Positions 48,873 to 56,642 of a DNA stretch of 64,000 nucleotides are shown here, piece by piece (position 1 is the first letter of the stretch; each line of letters starts with the position of its first letter). The DNA lies in contig NZ_JABBGH010000001.1 of the NCBI RefSeq assembly GCF_012927305.1, positions 2,418,001 to 2,482,000 on the forward strand, written 5' to 3'. The stretch is from Hymenobacter polaris (GTDB lineage: Bacteria; Bacteroidota; Bacteroidia; Cytophagales; Hymenobacteraceae). The notes under the pieces are model-generated. The model had not been told where the DNA came from. It searched no databases and was given only the letters and a program-made list of their open reading frames with translations. Position numbers and translations under genes: made by a program.

Positions 48873-50114
48873 TTACAATTTAGGCCGCGTTAGCTCGCCG
48901 GGAGCCTGGCCGGTCAGCTTCTTGAACACGCGGTTGAAGGTGGACTTGGAGTTGAAGCCGCTTTCCAGGGCCACGCCTACCAACGAGTAGTGGCTGTAGC
49001 GCGGGTCGGCCAGCTTGCGCCGGGCTTCGGCCACGCGGTAGCTATTCACGAAGTCGTTGAAGTTTTGCCGGCAGCCTTGGTTGATGACTTTCGATAGCAG
49101 CGCCGGGTGCGCCTGCAGGCGCAGGGCCAACTCGGCCAGGGTTAATTCGGGCTCTAGCCAGGGGCGCTCGGCTTCCATGCAGGCCAGCAGGCGGGTGCGC
49201 ACGGGCAGTAGCTCGGTCGGCAGCTCGGGGGGCGGGCTGCCGACGGGCGCGGCGGGCGGTGGGCTCCCGGTAGTTAGGTTAGCGGCGGGCGGCCGGCCCC
49301 ACGGCGGCAGCCCTAGGGCCCGGCTGGCCGGCAGCCAGGCGCTGGCTAGCTGCGGCGGCCGGGGCCCGGCGTAGCTGGCTTGCAGGCCCACTACCGCCAA
49401 CCCGAATACCAGGCCGGCCCGCACCCCCAGCGCGTACCAGATTTCGGAATACGGAAACGGCCCGAACCAGGCATCGAGCGCTACGAAGCTGAGCCCCAGG
49501 CCGAAGCCCAGCAGCAGCACTAGCAGCAGCGTGCGCGGGGGCCCCGCTGGCCGCGCCACGCCGAAGGGAGCCGCCGCCCGGTAGCGTCGCTGGGCCTCGA
49601 GGGTATGCAGGCCGTAGAGCAGCAGCAGGGCGTAGCAGCCCAGGGCCAGCGGCACCAGCACGTGGCGCAGCAGCTCGGCCGCTGCGCTGGGCGGCCCAAA
49701 GCGGGCGGCGGCCACCCCGTGCCGGTAGCCTAAGTCGAGCACCGCCACGCCCGCAAACAGCCCCACTTGCCCTAGGCCCGGCAGCAGCCGGCGCCACGCG
49801 CGGGCCCGGCGCAGGGCAGGGCTAGTGAGCACCCGCAGGTAGAGGTAGCACACGGGGGCCAGCAACAGCTCGGCATACCAGGGCGCGTAGAAGGGGGTAG
49901 CCGCCGCCTCGGCCAGGGGCGTGAGGCACCAGCTGGCTACGCTCAGCAGGCACTGAGCCAGCAGAAACACGGGCAGCAGCAACAGCAGCGCCAGCAGCAG
50001 CCCCGGCAGCAAGGGCCGGCGCCGGCGGCTGGTAGCCAGCAGGACCGCCACGGCCACCGCCGGCCCCAGTAGCGGCAGCAGCACCGCCGCCCGAAACATA
50101 TAGGTGAATAGCAT
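48873..50114 (-). CDS. membrane-anchored AraC-family regulator, paralogue 1
   Basis: The 413-residue protein has a hydrophobic N-terminal half with about seven helices (from MLFTYMFRAAVLLPLLGP) and a C-terminal AraC-type HTH domain (ELTLAELALRLQAHPALLSKVINQG, then YSLVGVALESGFNSKSTFNRVFKKLTGQAP). The helices could sense something in the membrane while the HTH binds DNA in the cytoplasm. It closely resembles the regulator at 53878, and the two flank a small secreted gene and a TonB-family receptor gene. The start MLF is kept in both paralogues, which supports it. Confidence 0.85.
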   Translation of the reverse strand: MLFTYMFRAAVLLPLLGPAVAVAVLLATSRRRRPLLPGLLLALLLLLPVFLLAQCLLSVASWCLTPLAEAAATPFYAPWYAELLLAPVCYLYLRVLTSPALRRARAWRRLLPGLGQVGLFAGVAVLDLGYRHGVAAARFGPPSAAAELLRHVLVPLALGCYALLLLYGLHTLEAQRRYRAAAPFGVARPAGPPRTLLLVLLLGFGLGLSFVALDAWFGPFPYSEIWYALGVRAGLVFGLAVVGLQASYAGPRPPQLASAWLPASRALGLPPWGRPPAANLTTGSPPPAAPVGSPPPELPTELLPVRTRLLACMEAERPWLEPELTLAELALRLQAHPALLSKVINQGCRQNFNDFVNSYRVAEARRKLADPRYSHYSLVGVALESGFNSKSTFNRVFKKLTGQAPGELTRPKL

Positions 50115-50313
50115 AGCGGGCGCCGGCCCCTAGGGCCGCCCCGCAAAGAAACCAGCGGCGGGGCAGTTGGCCTAGGGCCGGGTGGGCCGGCAACCAGGCT
50201 GGCCCGGCTTGCTACTGGCTAAAGAAGTTTTTTTTATACGGCACCCTGTGCAAATGCGCCCTGCGTAGCATCAGCCTGTTTGACTGCGTACTACTACCCC
50301 AACCTCCCTTTCT

Positions 50314-50739
50314 ATGACCAGGAAAAGCATTACTTGGCTGCTGGGCGTTGGGTTGCTGCTAGGCCCGGCTGCCCTACTTGCTCAGCAGCACCTGCCCTAC
50401 GACACGAAGCTCACGGAGCCCGACCAAGAGCTAGATGACCTTAGCGGTGGGTTTGCGGGCATCCACCGCATGTCGGCCCAGCGGCGCGGAGTGCAGGGTT
50501 TGCACCATACCGTGTACTGGGTGAATGCGGATGGCCAGCGGCTGACGGCGTACAAAAGCGGCCGACAAGCTTGGCAAGCCAATGTAGCTCAGGCTTTTGC
50601 CAACGTGCTGCCAGGTGCTACCATCAAAAGGCTGGTATTGTCTTCCGGTTTTGTGTTCGTTTTTACCGATAGGCGGGGCCACGCCGAAATAGACCGGGCA
50701 ACAGGCAACGTATCGGCGGTGGGGGTAGACCCTGAGTAG
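50314..50739 (+). CDS. small secreted protein of unknown function
   Basis: The 141-residue protein has a signal peptide (ITWLLGVGLLLGPAALLAQQ) and a mature part with a predicted beta-rich C-terminus (RLVLSSGFVFVFTDRRGHAEID). No cysteines are present in the mature part. I do not recognise a family. It lies between a membrane-anchored AraC gene and the TonB-family receptor gene, but on the other strand, so a link is only positional. Confidence 0.65.
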   Translation: MTRKSITWLLGVGLLLGPAALLAQQHLPYDTKLTEPDQELDDLSGGFAGIHRMSAQRRGVQGLHHTVYWVNADGQRLTAYKSGRQAWQANVAQAFANVLPGATIKRLVLSSGFVFVFTDRRGHAEIDRATGNVSAVGVDPE

Positions 50740-50822
50740 ACCTTGCCGCTAAATGGAGCCAGGCTACGGCAGCGGGCGCAGCAAGATGCCCAGCTACTAG
50801 CTGCCCCGGTTTTTGGCTAGCC

Positions 50823-53300
50823 CTAGCCCCCCTGGCGGCTGCCCCCGCCCTTGGTATCGTCGTTTTGAATGCTCTTGCGCTGACGGCCGGCCTGCTCCTG
50901 GCCGAAGCGGTAGCCCAGCGTGAAGCGGAACGAGCGCTGGTAGGCGTAGTAGGTCGAGCGCTGGTCGAAGGTGGGCGTGCTGGTGGTGTTGCGGTAGGCC
51001 CAGCGCTGGTTGAAGGGCGAGCCGAAGTTGAGCGTCAAATCCAGCTTGTCGTTGAGGAAGGTCTTTTTGGCGCCAAGCTGGTAGTACAGGTTAGCCGAGC
51101 TGGTGCCCTGGATGCTGGGCCTAGGGGTCGAGCCAAAGGCAAAGGCCTGGAGCGTCAGCGTTTTGGTAAGCTTGTACGACGTATTCAGGTTGAGGCCGGC
51201 CGTGAAGCCGCGCCGCTCGGCTTGCAGGGCCGGCGAGCGCAACACCAGGTACTGCACGTCGGGCCCTAGGCTTATGCTCCACTTGGTAGTGGGCTTGAAT
51301 GCGCCGTACACGTTGAACTGGTAATAGGTATTGGCTGCTACGTTGGCGAAGGTGCTGGCAATCACGCCGCTGCTATCGGTGGGCAGGCGCACCTGCTCGA
51401 TGGCGTTGCCGGTATGGCGCACCGAAAGCGCGGCATTGAGCGAGGTGGTTTTGATGCTCGTGTTGTAGCTCAGCTCGTACGAGTCGGTTAGCTCGGGGTC
51501 GAGGTAGGGGTTGCCGTAGCTAATGACGCCCGGCTGCGAGCGGTCCACAAATGGGTTGAGGTAGTCGATGAAGGGGCGCGTGATGCGGCGGCTGTAGGCA
51601 GCGCGCACGCTGCTGGCCTCGCCCAGGCTATACTGCGCAAAGGCATTGGGCAGCGGCGTGAGGTAGGCGCGGGGCCCTAGGGTAGAGCCCGTGGTGCGAA
51701 ACTCGGCGCTGATACCGGTGCGCTCCAAGCGGCTGCCCACGCTGGCCGTCAGCTTCTTGCCCACCCCAAACGAGTAGATGGCGTAGGCTGCCTGCACGTC
51801 CTGGTTATAGCGGAAATCGGTGGCGCGCGCGGGGTTGGGCGCCAGCTCGCGGCCGTAGCGCGTGCCCAGGGTATCGACGGTAGCCACCGAGCCCGTGCGC
51901 CGAAAAATCGCCTTCAGGCCTACTTCCAGCTTATTCTTTTCGCCAAAGGGATGCGCGTAGTCGGTTTGTAGGGTGATTTCGTGGCCGGGGGTGCGCCCGC
52001 GGCTGCGCTCGACGTAGGTAGCCTGGCTGGGCTCCAGGGCCGTCAGCGAATTGTTGTACTGGTTGAAATCGTAGCCGAAAGTGCCGGGCGTGAGCGCGTA
52101 CTGGGCCAGGGCGCTGAACTCGCGCCGGGCCTGGGCGAAGGTGTGGGTGTAGGTGCCGGTGGTTTCCAGATTCACGCCGTTGAACACGCTCTTGGTGTCG
52201 CGGGTGAAGAGCTGGCTGGCTACGCCCGGCACCGGCGACACGTAGGAATTGAGCAGGTTACTGGTGGAGGAGCCGCCGTAGCCGTCGAGGGCGCTGGCCA
52301 GCGACAGGGTGTTGTGCTCGTTCAGGTCGTAGTCGAGCCCTAGGGTGCCGTAGTACCACTGGCCGCGGTTGTAGTTGCTGCTGCTTTGGCGTAGGGTGTC
52401 GGTGCCGTAGCGCGAGTAGCCCTGGCGGTAAGTTTCGGAGCGGCCGGGGTTGTACCAGAGCCCGGTGTTGGCCGACGAGGTGAAGTTGAGCTTGCCGCTG
52501 CGGAAGTTGAGCGACGTGTTGAGGCTGCTGTTGCGGTTGCCGCTGCTAGCGCTGATGCGGCCGTTGGCCGCCTGCTTGGTGCCCTTCTTCAGCACGATAT
52601 TGATGATGCCCGCCGTGCCCTCGCCATCGTACTTGGCCGAGGGCGTGGTGATAACTTCCACGCTCTGAATATTTTCGGCCGGAATAGCCTTGAGGGCTTC
52701 GGCCAGGTTCTTGGCCAGCGTGGGCGAGGGCTTATTGTTGACCAGCACTTTGTAGTTGCTCGAGCCGCGCATGGTCACGTTGCCGTCGCCATCCACGGCC
52801 AGCAGCGGGGCTTTGCGCAGCACATCCTGGGCAGTGCCGCCGGCGTTGCTTACATCTTGGTCGGCGTTGTACACGAGGCGGTCGGGCTTCACTTCCACCA
52901 CCGGCTTTTGGCCCACTACCACGGCCTCGGCCAGGGCGGTAGTGGCGCTGGGCAGCAAAATAGACCCTAGGGCCGTGGCGCCAGTGCCCACCGTTACGGG
53001 CCGGGTGCGGGTGGCGTAGCCCACGTACAGCACCCGCAGCCGGTACGAGCCCGCCGGCAGCTTGGTCAGCGCAAACTTGCCCTGGTCGTCGGCGGCCACG
53101 CCCGTGATGGGCTTGTCGCTCGGGGCGGGCGGCAGCAGCACCACCGTTGCGTAGGCCACCGGCTGGCGGGTCAGCGAGTCGAGCACCGCGCCCGTGAGCG
53201 AGCCAGTGCCCGCGGCGGGGGTATCGGGGGCCTGGCCATAAGCTGCCGTTACCAGCCACATAAACAGGCTAGCGAAGAGTAGTAACGTTGTATTTTTCAT
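50823..53300 (-). CDS. TonB-family outer-membrane beta-barrel receptor with carboxypeptidase-regulatory-like domain
   Basis: The 825-residue protein starts MKNTTLLLFASLFMWLVTA (ATG 53300), a signal peptide. Residues 30-120 form a CarboxypepD-regulatory-like domain (GAVLDSLTRQPVAYATVVLLPP), then a plug region (SNAGGTAQDVLRKAPLLAVDG, MRGSSNYKVLVNNKPSP), then a large beta-barrel rich in aromatic strand ends. It belongs to the outer-membrane beta-barrel receptors of the OMP_b-brl family in Bacteroidota. No SusD-like lipoprotein is next to it, so it may import something other than a glycan. Two paralogous membrane-anchored AraC genes lie on either side. Confidence 0.9.
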   Translation of the reverse strand: MKNTTLLLFASLFMWLVTAAYGQAPDTPAAGTGSLTGAVLDSLTRQPVAYATVVLLPPAPSDKPITGVAADDQGKFALTKLPAGSYRLRVLYVGYATRTRPVTVGTGATALGSILLPSATTALAEAVVVGQKPVVEVKPDRLVYNADQDVSNAGGTAQDVLRKAPLLAVDGDGNVTMRGSSNYKVLVNNKPSPTLAKNLAEALKAIPAENIQSVEVITTPSAKYDGEGTAGIINIVLKKGTKQAANGRISASSGNRNSSLNTSLNFRSGKLNFTSSANTGLWYNPGRSETYRQGYSRYGTDTLRQSSSNYNRGQWYYGTLGLDYDLNEHNTLSLASALDGYGGSSTSNLLNSYVSPVPGVASQLFTRDTKSVFNGVNLETTGTYTHTFAQARREFSALAQYALTPGTFGYDFNQYNNSLTALEPSQATYVERSRGRTPGHEITLQTDYAHPFGEKNKLEVGLKAIFRRTGSVATVDTLGTRYGRELAPNPARATDFRYNQDVQAAYAIYSFGVGKKLTASVGSRLERTGISAEFRTTGSTLGPRAYLTPLPNAFAQYSLGEASSVRAAYSRRITRPFIDYLNPFVDRSQPGVISYGNPYLDPELTDSYELSYNTSIKTTSLNAALSVRHTGNAIEQVRLPTDSSGVIASTFANVAANTYYQFNVYGAFKPTTKWSISLGPDVQYLVLRSPALQAERRGFTAGLNLNTSYKLTKTLTLQAFAFGSTPRPSIQGTSSANLYYQLGAKKTFLNDKLDLTLNFGSPFNQRWAYRNTTSTPTFDQRSTYYAYQRSFRFTLGYRFGQEQAGRQRKSIQNDDTKGGGSRQGG

Positions 53301-53420
53301 AGCTTGGGGGTGGAAAAGGCACCCAACAGATGCAGCCAACAACCTAAGCGTTGCAAAGCGCAAGGCCGTAGGTTGCTCCCGTTATCGGGTTAAGACCCGT
53401 TTCGTTACGCGGGGGGAACT

Positions 53421-53789
53421 TTATTTTTTTAACGCTTCGGAACGCATACCCATGCTGACTGACGCGTCGCCACTAATCCGAAAATCCAGCACTGCCTGGC
53501 GCTCGCCCAGGTTGCGCACCAGGGCCGCCGAGCCCGCCCCGAAAGCCAGCGCCACCCGCTGGCCAGGTTCGAGGCGGCCCCGCTCCTGCACCTTACCGTC
53601 GGCCTGGCGCTCGGCCACGCTCACCGGCACCGGGCCAGTATTGTGGGCCGCCACCCGGAAGGCGCCGCGCTGCTGCCCACCCAGCACAAACTGCTGGCCG
53701 GCATCAATAAATGTTTGGGAAAAGATGTCGCCACTAACCGCGAGCAACGCGGCGCAGCACAGAACCAGGGTCGTCAGCAGGGTTCGCAT
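53421..53789 (-). CDS. small secreted protein of unknown function
   Basis: The 122-residue protein has a signal peptide (LLTTLVLCCAALLAVSG). The mature part is beta-rich with alternating hydrophobic residues (FRVAAHNTGPVPVSVAERQ, RVALAFGAGSAALVRNL). I do not recognise a family. It lies 120 bases upstream of the TonB-family receptor gene on the same strand and 88 bases downstream of the second AraC gene, so the three could be one unit (regulator, secreted protein, receptor). Confidence 0.65.
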   Translation of the reverse strand: MRTLLTTLVLCCAALLAVSGDIFSQTFIDAGQQFVLGGQQRGAFRVAAHNTGPVPVSVAERQADGKVQERGRLEPGQRVALAFGAGSAALVRNLGERQAVLDFRISGDASVSMGMRSEALKK

Positions 53790-53877
53790 GGTAGCGGGGC
53801 TAGGGTGAAATGATGGCCCAAAGGTCCCCTACCCCGCCGCGCCCAGCGCTCCAAGCTATAATCTGGCTCGTCCCAAC

Positions 53878-55179
53878 TTATGATTTAGGGCGCACGACCT
53901 CGCTAGGAGCCTGGCCCAGCAGCTTCTTAAACACGCGGTTAAACGTTGATTTAGAGTTGAATCCGCTTTCCAACGCCACCCCTACCAGCGAGTAGTGACG
54001 GTAGTGCGGGTCGGCCAGCTTGCGCCGGGCCTCGGCCACCCGGTAGCCATTCACAAAGTCGTTGAAGTTTTGCCCGCAGCCCTGGTTGATGACTTTTGAT
54101 AGCAAGCTGGGGTTGGTGCGCAGGCGCTGGGCCAGCTCGGCCAGGGTTAGTTCGGGCTCCAGCCAGGGTTGTTCGGCCGCCATCAGGGCCAGCAGCCTGG
54201 TGCGCAGCGCTTGCAGCTCGGGCGCCAGTTGGGCGGGCGGCGCGGGGTTGGTCTTGGCGGGCGGGGGCAGCCCGATTGGTAGAGCCGCCAACGGTTGGGT
54301 AGCCTCCCCTAGGGCACCAGCGGGCGCGGGCGGCCCTAGGGCCGCCGGCAAGGTTTCGGGCACCGGCAGCACCAGCGGCTGGGGGCCGGCTTCGAAGAGC
54401 AAAGGGCTGCTGGCCGCCGCGTAGTTGGCTTGAATACCCACCACGATGAGTCCATAAATCAGAATTCCCTGCAGGGCGTAAAAATTCCAGGCCGCGTCGT
54501 AGCTGAAATCGAGCGCGGCGTTGAGGGCCAGAAACACCAGGTTGAGCGTGAGCACGGCCGCCTGCAACAGCAGCAGCTGGCGCAGGCCGGCAAAGCGCAG
54601 CCGCTCAGGATTCGAGAAGTTATCGTTGAGGTAGTGGCGGTAGCGGCGGTAGTCGGCCAGCACCCGCAGGCCGTAGCCCAGCAGCAGCGCCAGCCCTAGC
54701 CAGTCGAGCGGCGCGCTAAGATTGTCGAGCAGCTTCGATGCTACCCCCTGCGTGCCAAAGTGGTAAGGCAGCGGCCGGTGCTGCACGCCCCGCCACCAAA
54801 GCAGGTCGTAGGCTGCCGCCAGGGGCCGCAGCAGCGCCTGGGTTAGCCCCGGCAGCAGGGGCCACGCCTGCCGCCAGCTAAACTCTTGGTTGGTCAGGCT
54901 CTTGAAATATAGGTAGTACGCGGGCCCTAGGGCCAGCCCCACATCCCAGGGCCAGTAAAACATGAAGGTGGAGTAGCCATCGTGGCTATCGAACCAGCCC
55001 GCGTAGCCGAGCATCCAGCGAGCGACGCTGAAGGTAGGCACCAGCAGTAGCAGGGCCAGCAGAGCATCGGGGGCCGCCCTACGCCGCCCAAACCGGCCCA
55101 GCAGCCATAAGGCCGCAGCCAGACCCGGCACCACCAAGGGCAGCAGCAACGCACTACGGGGACCAAAGGCAAATAGCAT
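53878..55179 (-). CDS. membrane-anchored AraC-family regulator, paralogue 2
   Basis: The 433-residue protein starts at MLFAFGPRSALLLPLVVP (ATG 55179), like the start of paralogue 1. An upstream reading to 55266 is not supported by that paralogue. It has about seven N-terminal hydrophobic helices, a Pro-rich linker (LPVPETLPAALGPPAPAG) and a C-terminal AraC HTH (ELTLAELAQRLRTNPSLLSKVINQG, SLVGVALESGFNSKSTFNRVFKKL). The HTH half is nearly the same as that at 48873. The gap of 435 AT-rich bases to the next gene follows its start. Confidence 0.85.
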   Translation of the reverse strand: MLFAFGPRSALLLPLVVPGLAAALWLLGRFGRRRAAPDALLALLLLVPTFSVARWMLGYAGWFDSHDGYSTFMFYWPWDVGLALGPAYYLYFKSLTNQEFSWRQAWPLLPGLTQALLRPLAAAYDLLWWRGVQHRPLPYHFGTQGVASKLLDNLSAPLDWLGLALLLGYGLRVLADYRRYRHYLNDNFSNPERLRFAGLRQLLLLQAAVLTLNLVFLALNAALDFSYDAAWNFYALQGILIYGLIVVGIQANYAAASSPLLFEAGPQPLVLPVPETLPAALGPPAPAGALGEATQPLAALPIGLPPPAKTNPAPPAQLAPELQALRTRLLALMAAEQPWLEPELTLAELAQRLRTNPSLLSKVINQGCGQNFNDFVNGYRVAEARRKLADPHYRHYSLVGVALESGFNSKSTFNRVFKKLLGQAPSEVVRPKS

Positions 55180-55614
55180 AAGGCGAAGGTATGGGCAATG
55201 CCCAGGCTCGGGTAGCCTTGGGGCCGACACCCTGCTAGGCGCATTACCACCAAGCCTGCGCCTCACCTAACCCAGCCCAGCATAGCCGAACACTATCAGC
55301 ACCGGATGGCGCCGGGCGTGCAACGCAGCCATCATTCTTTGTTAAGCAAGCTATCCACTGCAAATTATATTTTTAAAATTCTCACAAAATTTTTCACTAT
55401 TGCTCGCAAGACAATATTATATATAGCTAATTCTTTTATTAGTACAATAATAAAACATATTTTTTGTCTAAAAACGAGCTATTTTTAATTTTAATCCTAT
55501 ATTTGTAACATCCTACTAACCTCTTTATTTGTCATAATCCAGATTATACCCTTTTACTTGTTATATAAATAATACCATAAAATTCATTTTTTATCCTTCC
55601 TATTCTCTTACGTT
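55180..55614. other. 435-base intergenic stretch, strongly AT-rich
   Basis: From about 55,340 to 55,600 the sequence is very AT-rich, unlike the rest of the window. A short reading at 55306-55488 has low complexity (Phe/Ile/Lys-rich) and I do not support it as a gene. A TATATTTG -7 box at 55498-55505 suggests the region is the promoter and leader of the T9SS gene at 55615. Confidence 0.65.
55498..55505 (+). promoter_or_regulatory. candidate -7 box TATATTTG
   Basis: A perfect TAnnTTTG match in the AT-rich leader, 109 bases before the start at 55615. No TTTG lies at the expected -33 spacing; the nearest TTTTTG is about 31 bases upstream. The long untranslated leader would be unusual. Confidence 0.45.
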
Positions 55615-56349
55615 ATGTCAAAACTTTGTACCTATATCCTACTGAGTCTGGTTACTATTCTATCCTTCAAGCCCGCTAAAGCTCAAGTGCTTGCGCCCAC
55701 CTTAGGAGGTGAGGTAGGCATTAAGGCCATCACGGCTACCACGATGGAGTTAGAGTTTGGTATGCGCGGCACGGGCCAGGGCCGGGTAGTAGCAATTGCG
55801 GCTATCCCCAGCGGGGCCCCCACCCCTCTTGCCGCGGCCGATAGCACGTTCTACACGGCCAATCCGGTTTATGGGCAAGGTTCGGCCATCGGCCAAGGCT
55901 TTATCGTGTATGCCGGTACGGGGCATTCGGTTACGGTCACGAACCTTACGCCTAGCACCATCTATTACATCACCTGCGCCGAGTTCAACACCGACGGCAC
56001 CCATATACGCTACAATAACCGCGGCAGCAGCATTGCTACTTCTACTCGCGTGGCCTCGGCTACCGCCCTGGCCTCGGCCGCAAGTTTCGCCCGCGGCATT
56101 GAAGTATATCCCAACCCCAGCGCCGGGCAGACGGTTAACCTGCAGCTCCTCGGCTACGCCAATGAATTGGTGACGGTGCGCCTGGCGAGTGCCCTAGGCC
56201 AGGCCCTGTGGGAGCAAGCCCTCACCCCCGTAGCCAGCAACTACCAGACGCCCCTGCTGCTGCCAGCCAGCTTAGCGCCGGGCACCTACTTTCTCACCCT
56301 GGCCAATAGCAGCGGTCAAATACAAAAGCGCCTTACCATCAGCAAGTAA
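55615..56349 (+). CDS. secreted protein with T9SS type A sorting domain
   Basis: The 244-residue protein has a signal peptide (YILLSLVTILSFKPAKAQ), a fibronectin-type-III-like or beta-sandwich middle (IKAITATTMELEFGMRG, VTVTNLTPSTIYYITCAEF), and a C-terminal sorting signal (IEVYPNPSAGQTVNLQLLG, LAPGTYFLTLANSSGQIQKRLTISK). The PNP and GTYFL elements are the marks of type A T9SS cargo, which is exported through the outer membrane and anchored or released. The mature function is unknown. It ends 27 bases before a strong bidirectional terminator. Confidence 0.9.
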   Translation: MSKLCTYILLSLVTILSFKPAKAQVLAPTLGGEVGIKAITATTMELEFGMRGTGQGRVVAIAAIPSGAPTPLAAADSTFYTANPVYGQGSAIGQGFIVYAGTGHSVTVTNLTPSTIYYITCAEFNTDGTHIRYNNRGSSIATSTRVASATALASAASFARGIEVYPNPSAGQTVNLQLLGYANELVTVRLASALGQALWEQALTPVASNYQTPLLLPASLAPGTYFLTLANSSGQIQKRLTISK

Positions 56350-56376
56350 GATGGCCCTCCCGCAGCGCTAGCTGCT

Positions 56377-56434
56377 AGCCTTCCTAACGCAAAAAGCCCA
56401 TTCCTACGGATGGGCTTTTTGCGTTAGGAAGGCT
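56377..56434. terminator. bidirectional intrinsic terminator
   Basis: A 24-base perfect stem (56377-56400 and 56411-56434) with a 10-base loop contains an AAAAAGCCCA / TGGGCTTTTT core, giving T-tracts for both strands. Confidence 0.88.
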
Positions 56435-56601
56435 GCCTTAAATGCCTTATAATTCAACCAGGGGCAAAAAGCCTGCTACATGCCTGATATACTACTAACC
56501 AACAGATAGTTAAGCCAGTATCAAACCCGTATTTATAATTAGGTAATGGATGCAAACCCAATATTTTGTTGCTCAAATCCTATTCGCGCTCGCTACTTTA
56601 G

Positions 56602-56609
56602 TATATTTG
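56602..56609 (+). promoter_or_regulatory. candidate -7 box TATATTTG
   Basis: TATATTTG lies 33 bases before the ATG at 56643. It is inside the coding extension from 56550, which supports the later start. A TTTTG about 34 bases upstream is too far for a usual -33 element. Confidence 0.55.
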
Positions 56610-56642
56610 CTTGTCAATTCCACCCAATTTCCTATTGACATT

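Noticed and set aside
55306..55488. 60-codon Phe/Ile/Lys-rich frame in the AT-rich gap
   Set aside because: Low complexity in an AT-rich leader; a -7 box lies just after it, consistent with promoter DNA.
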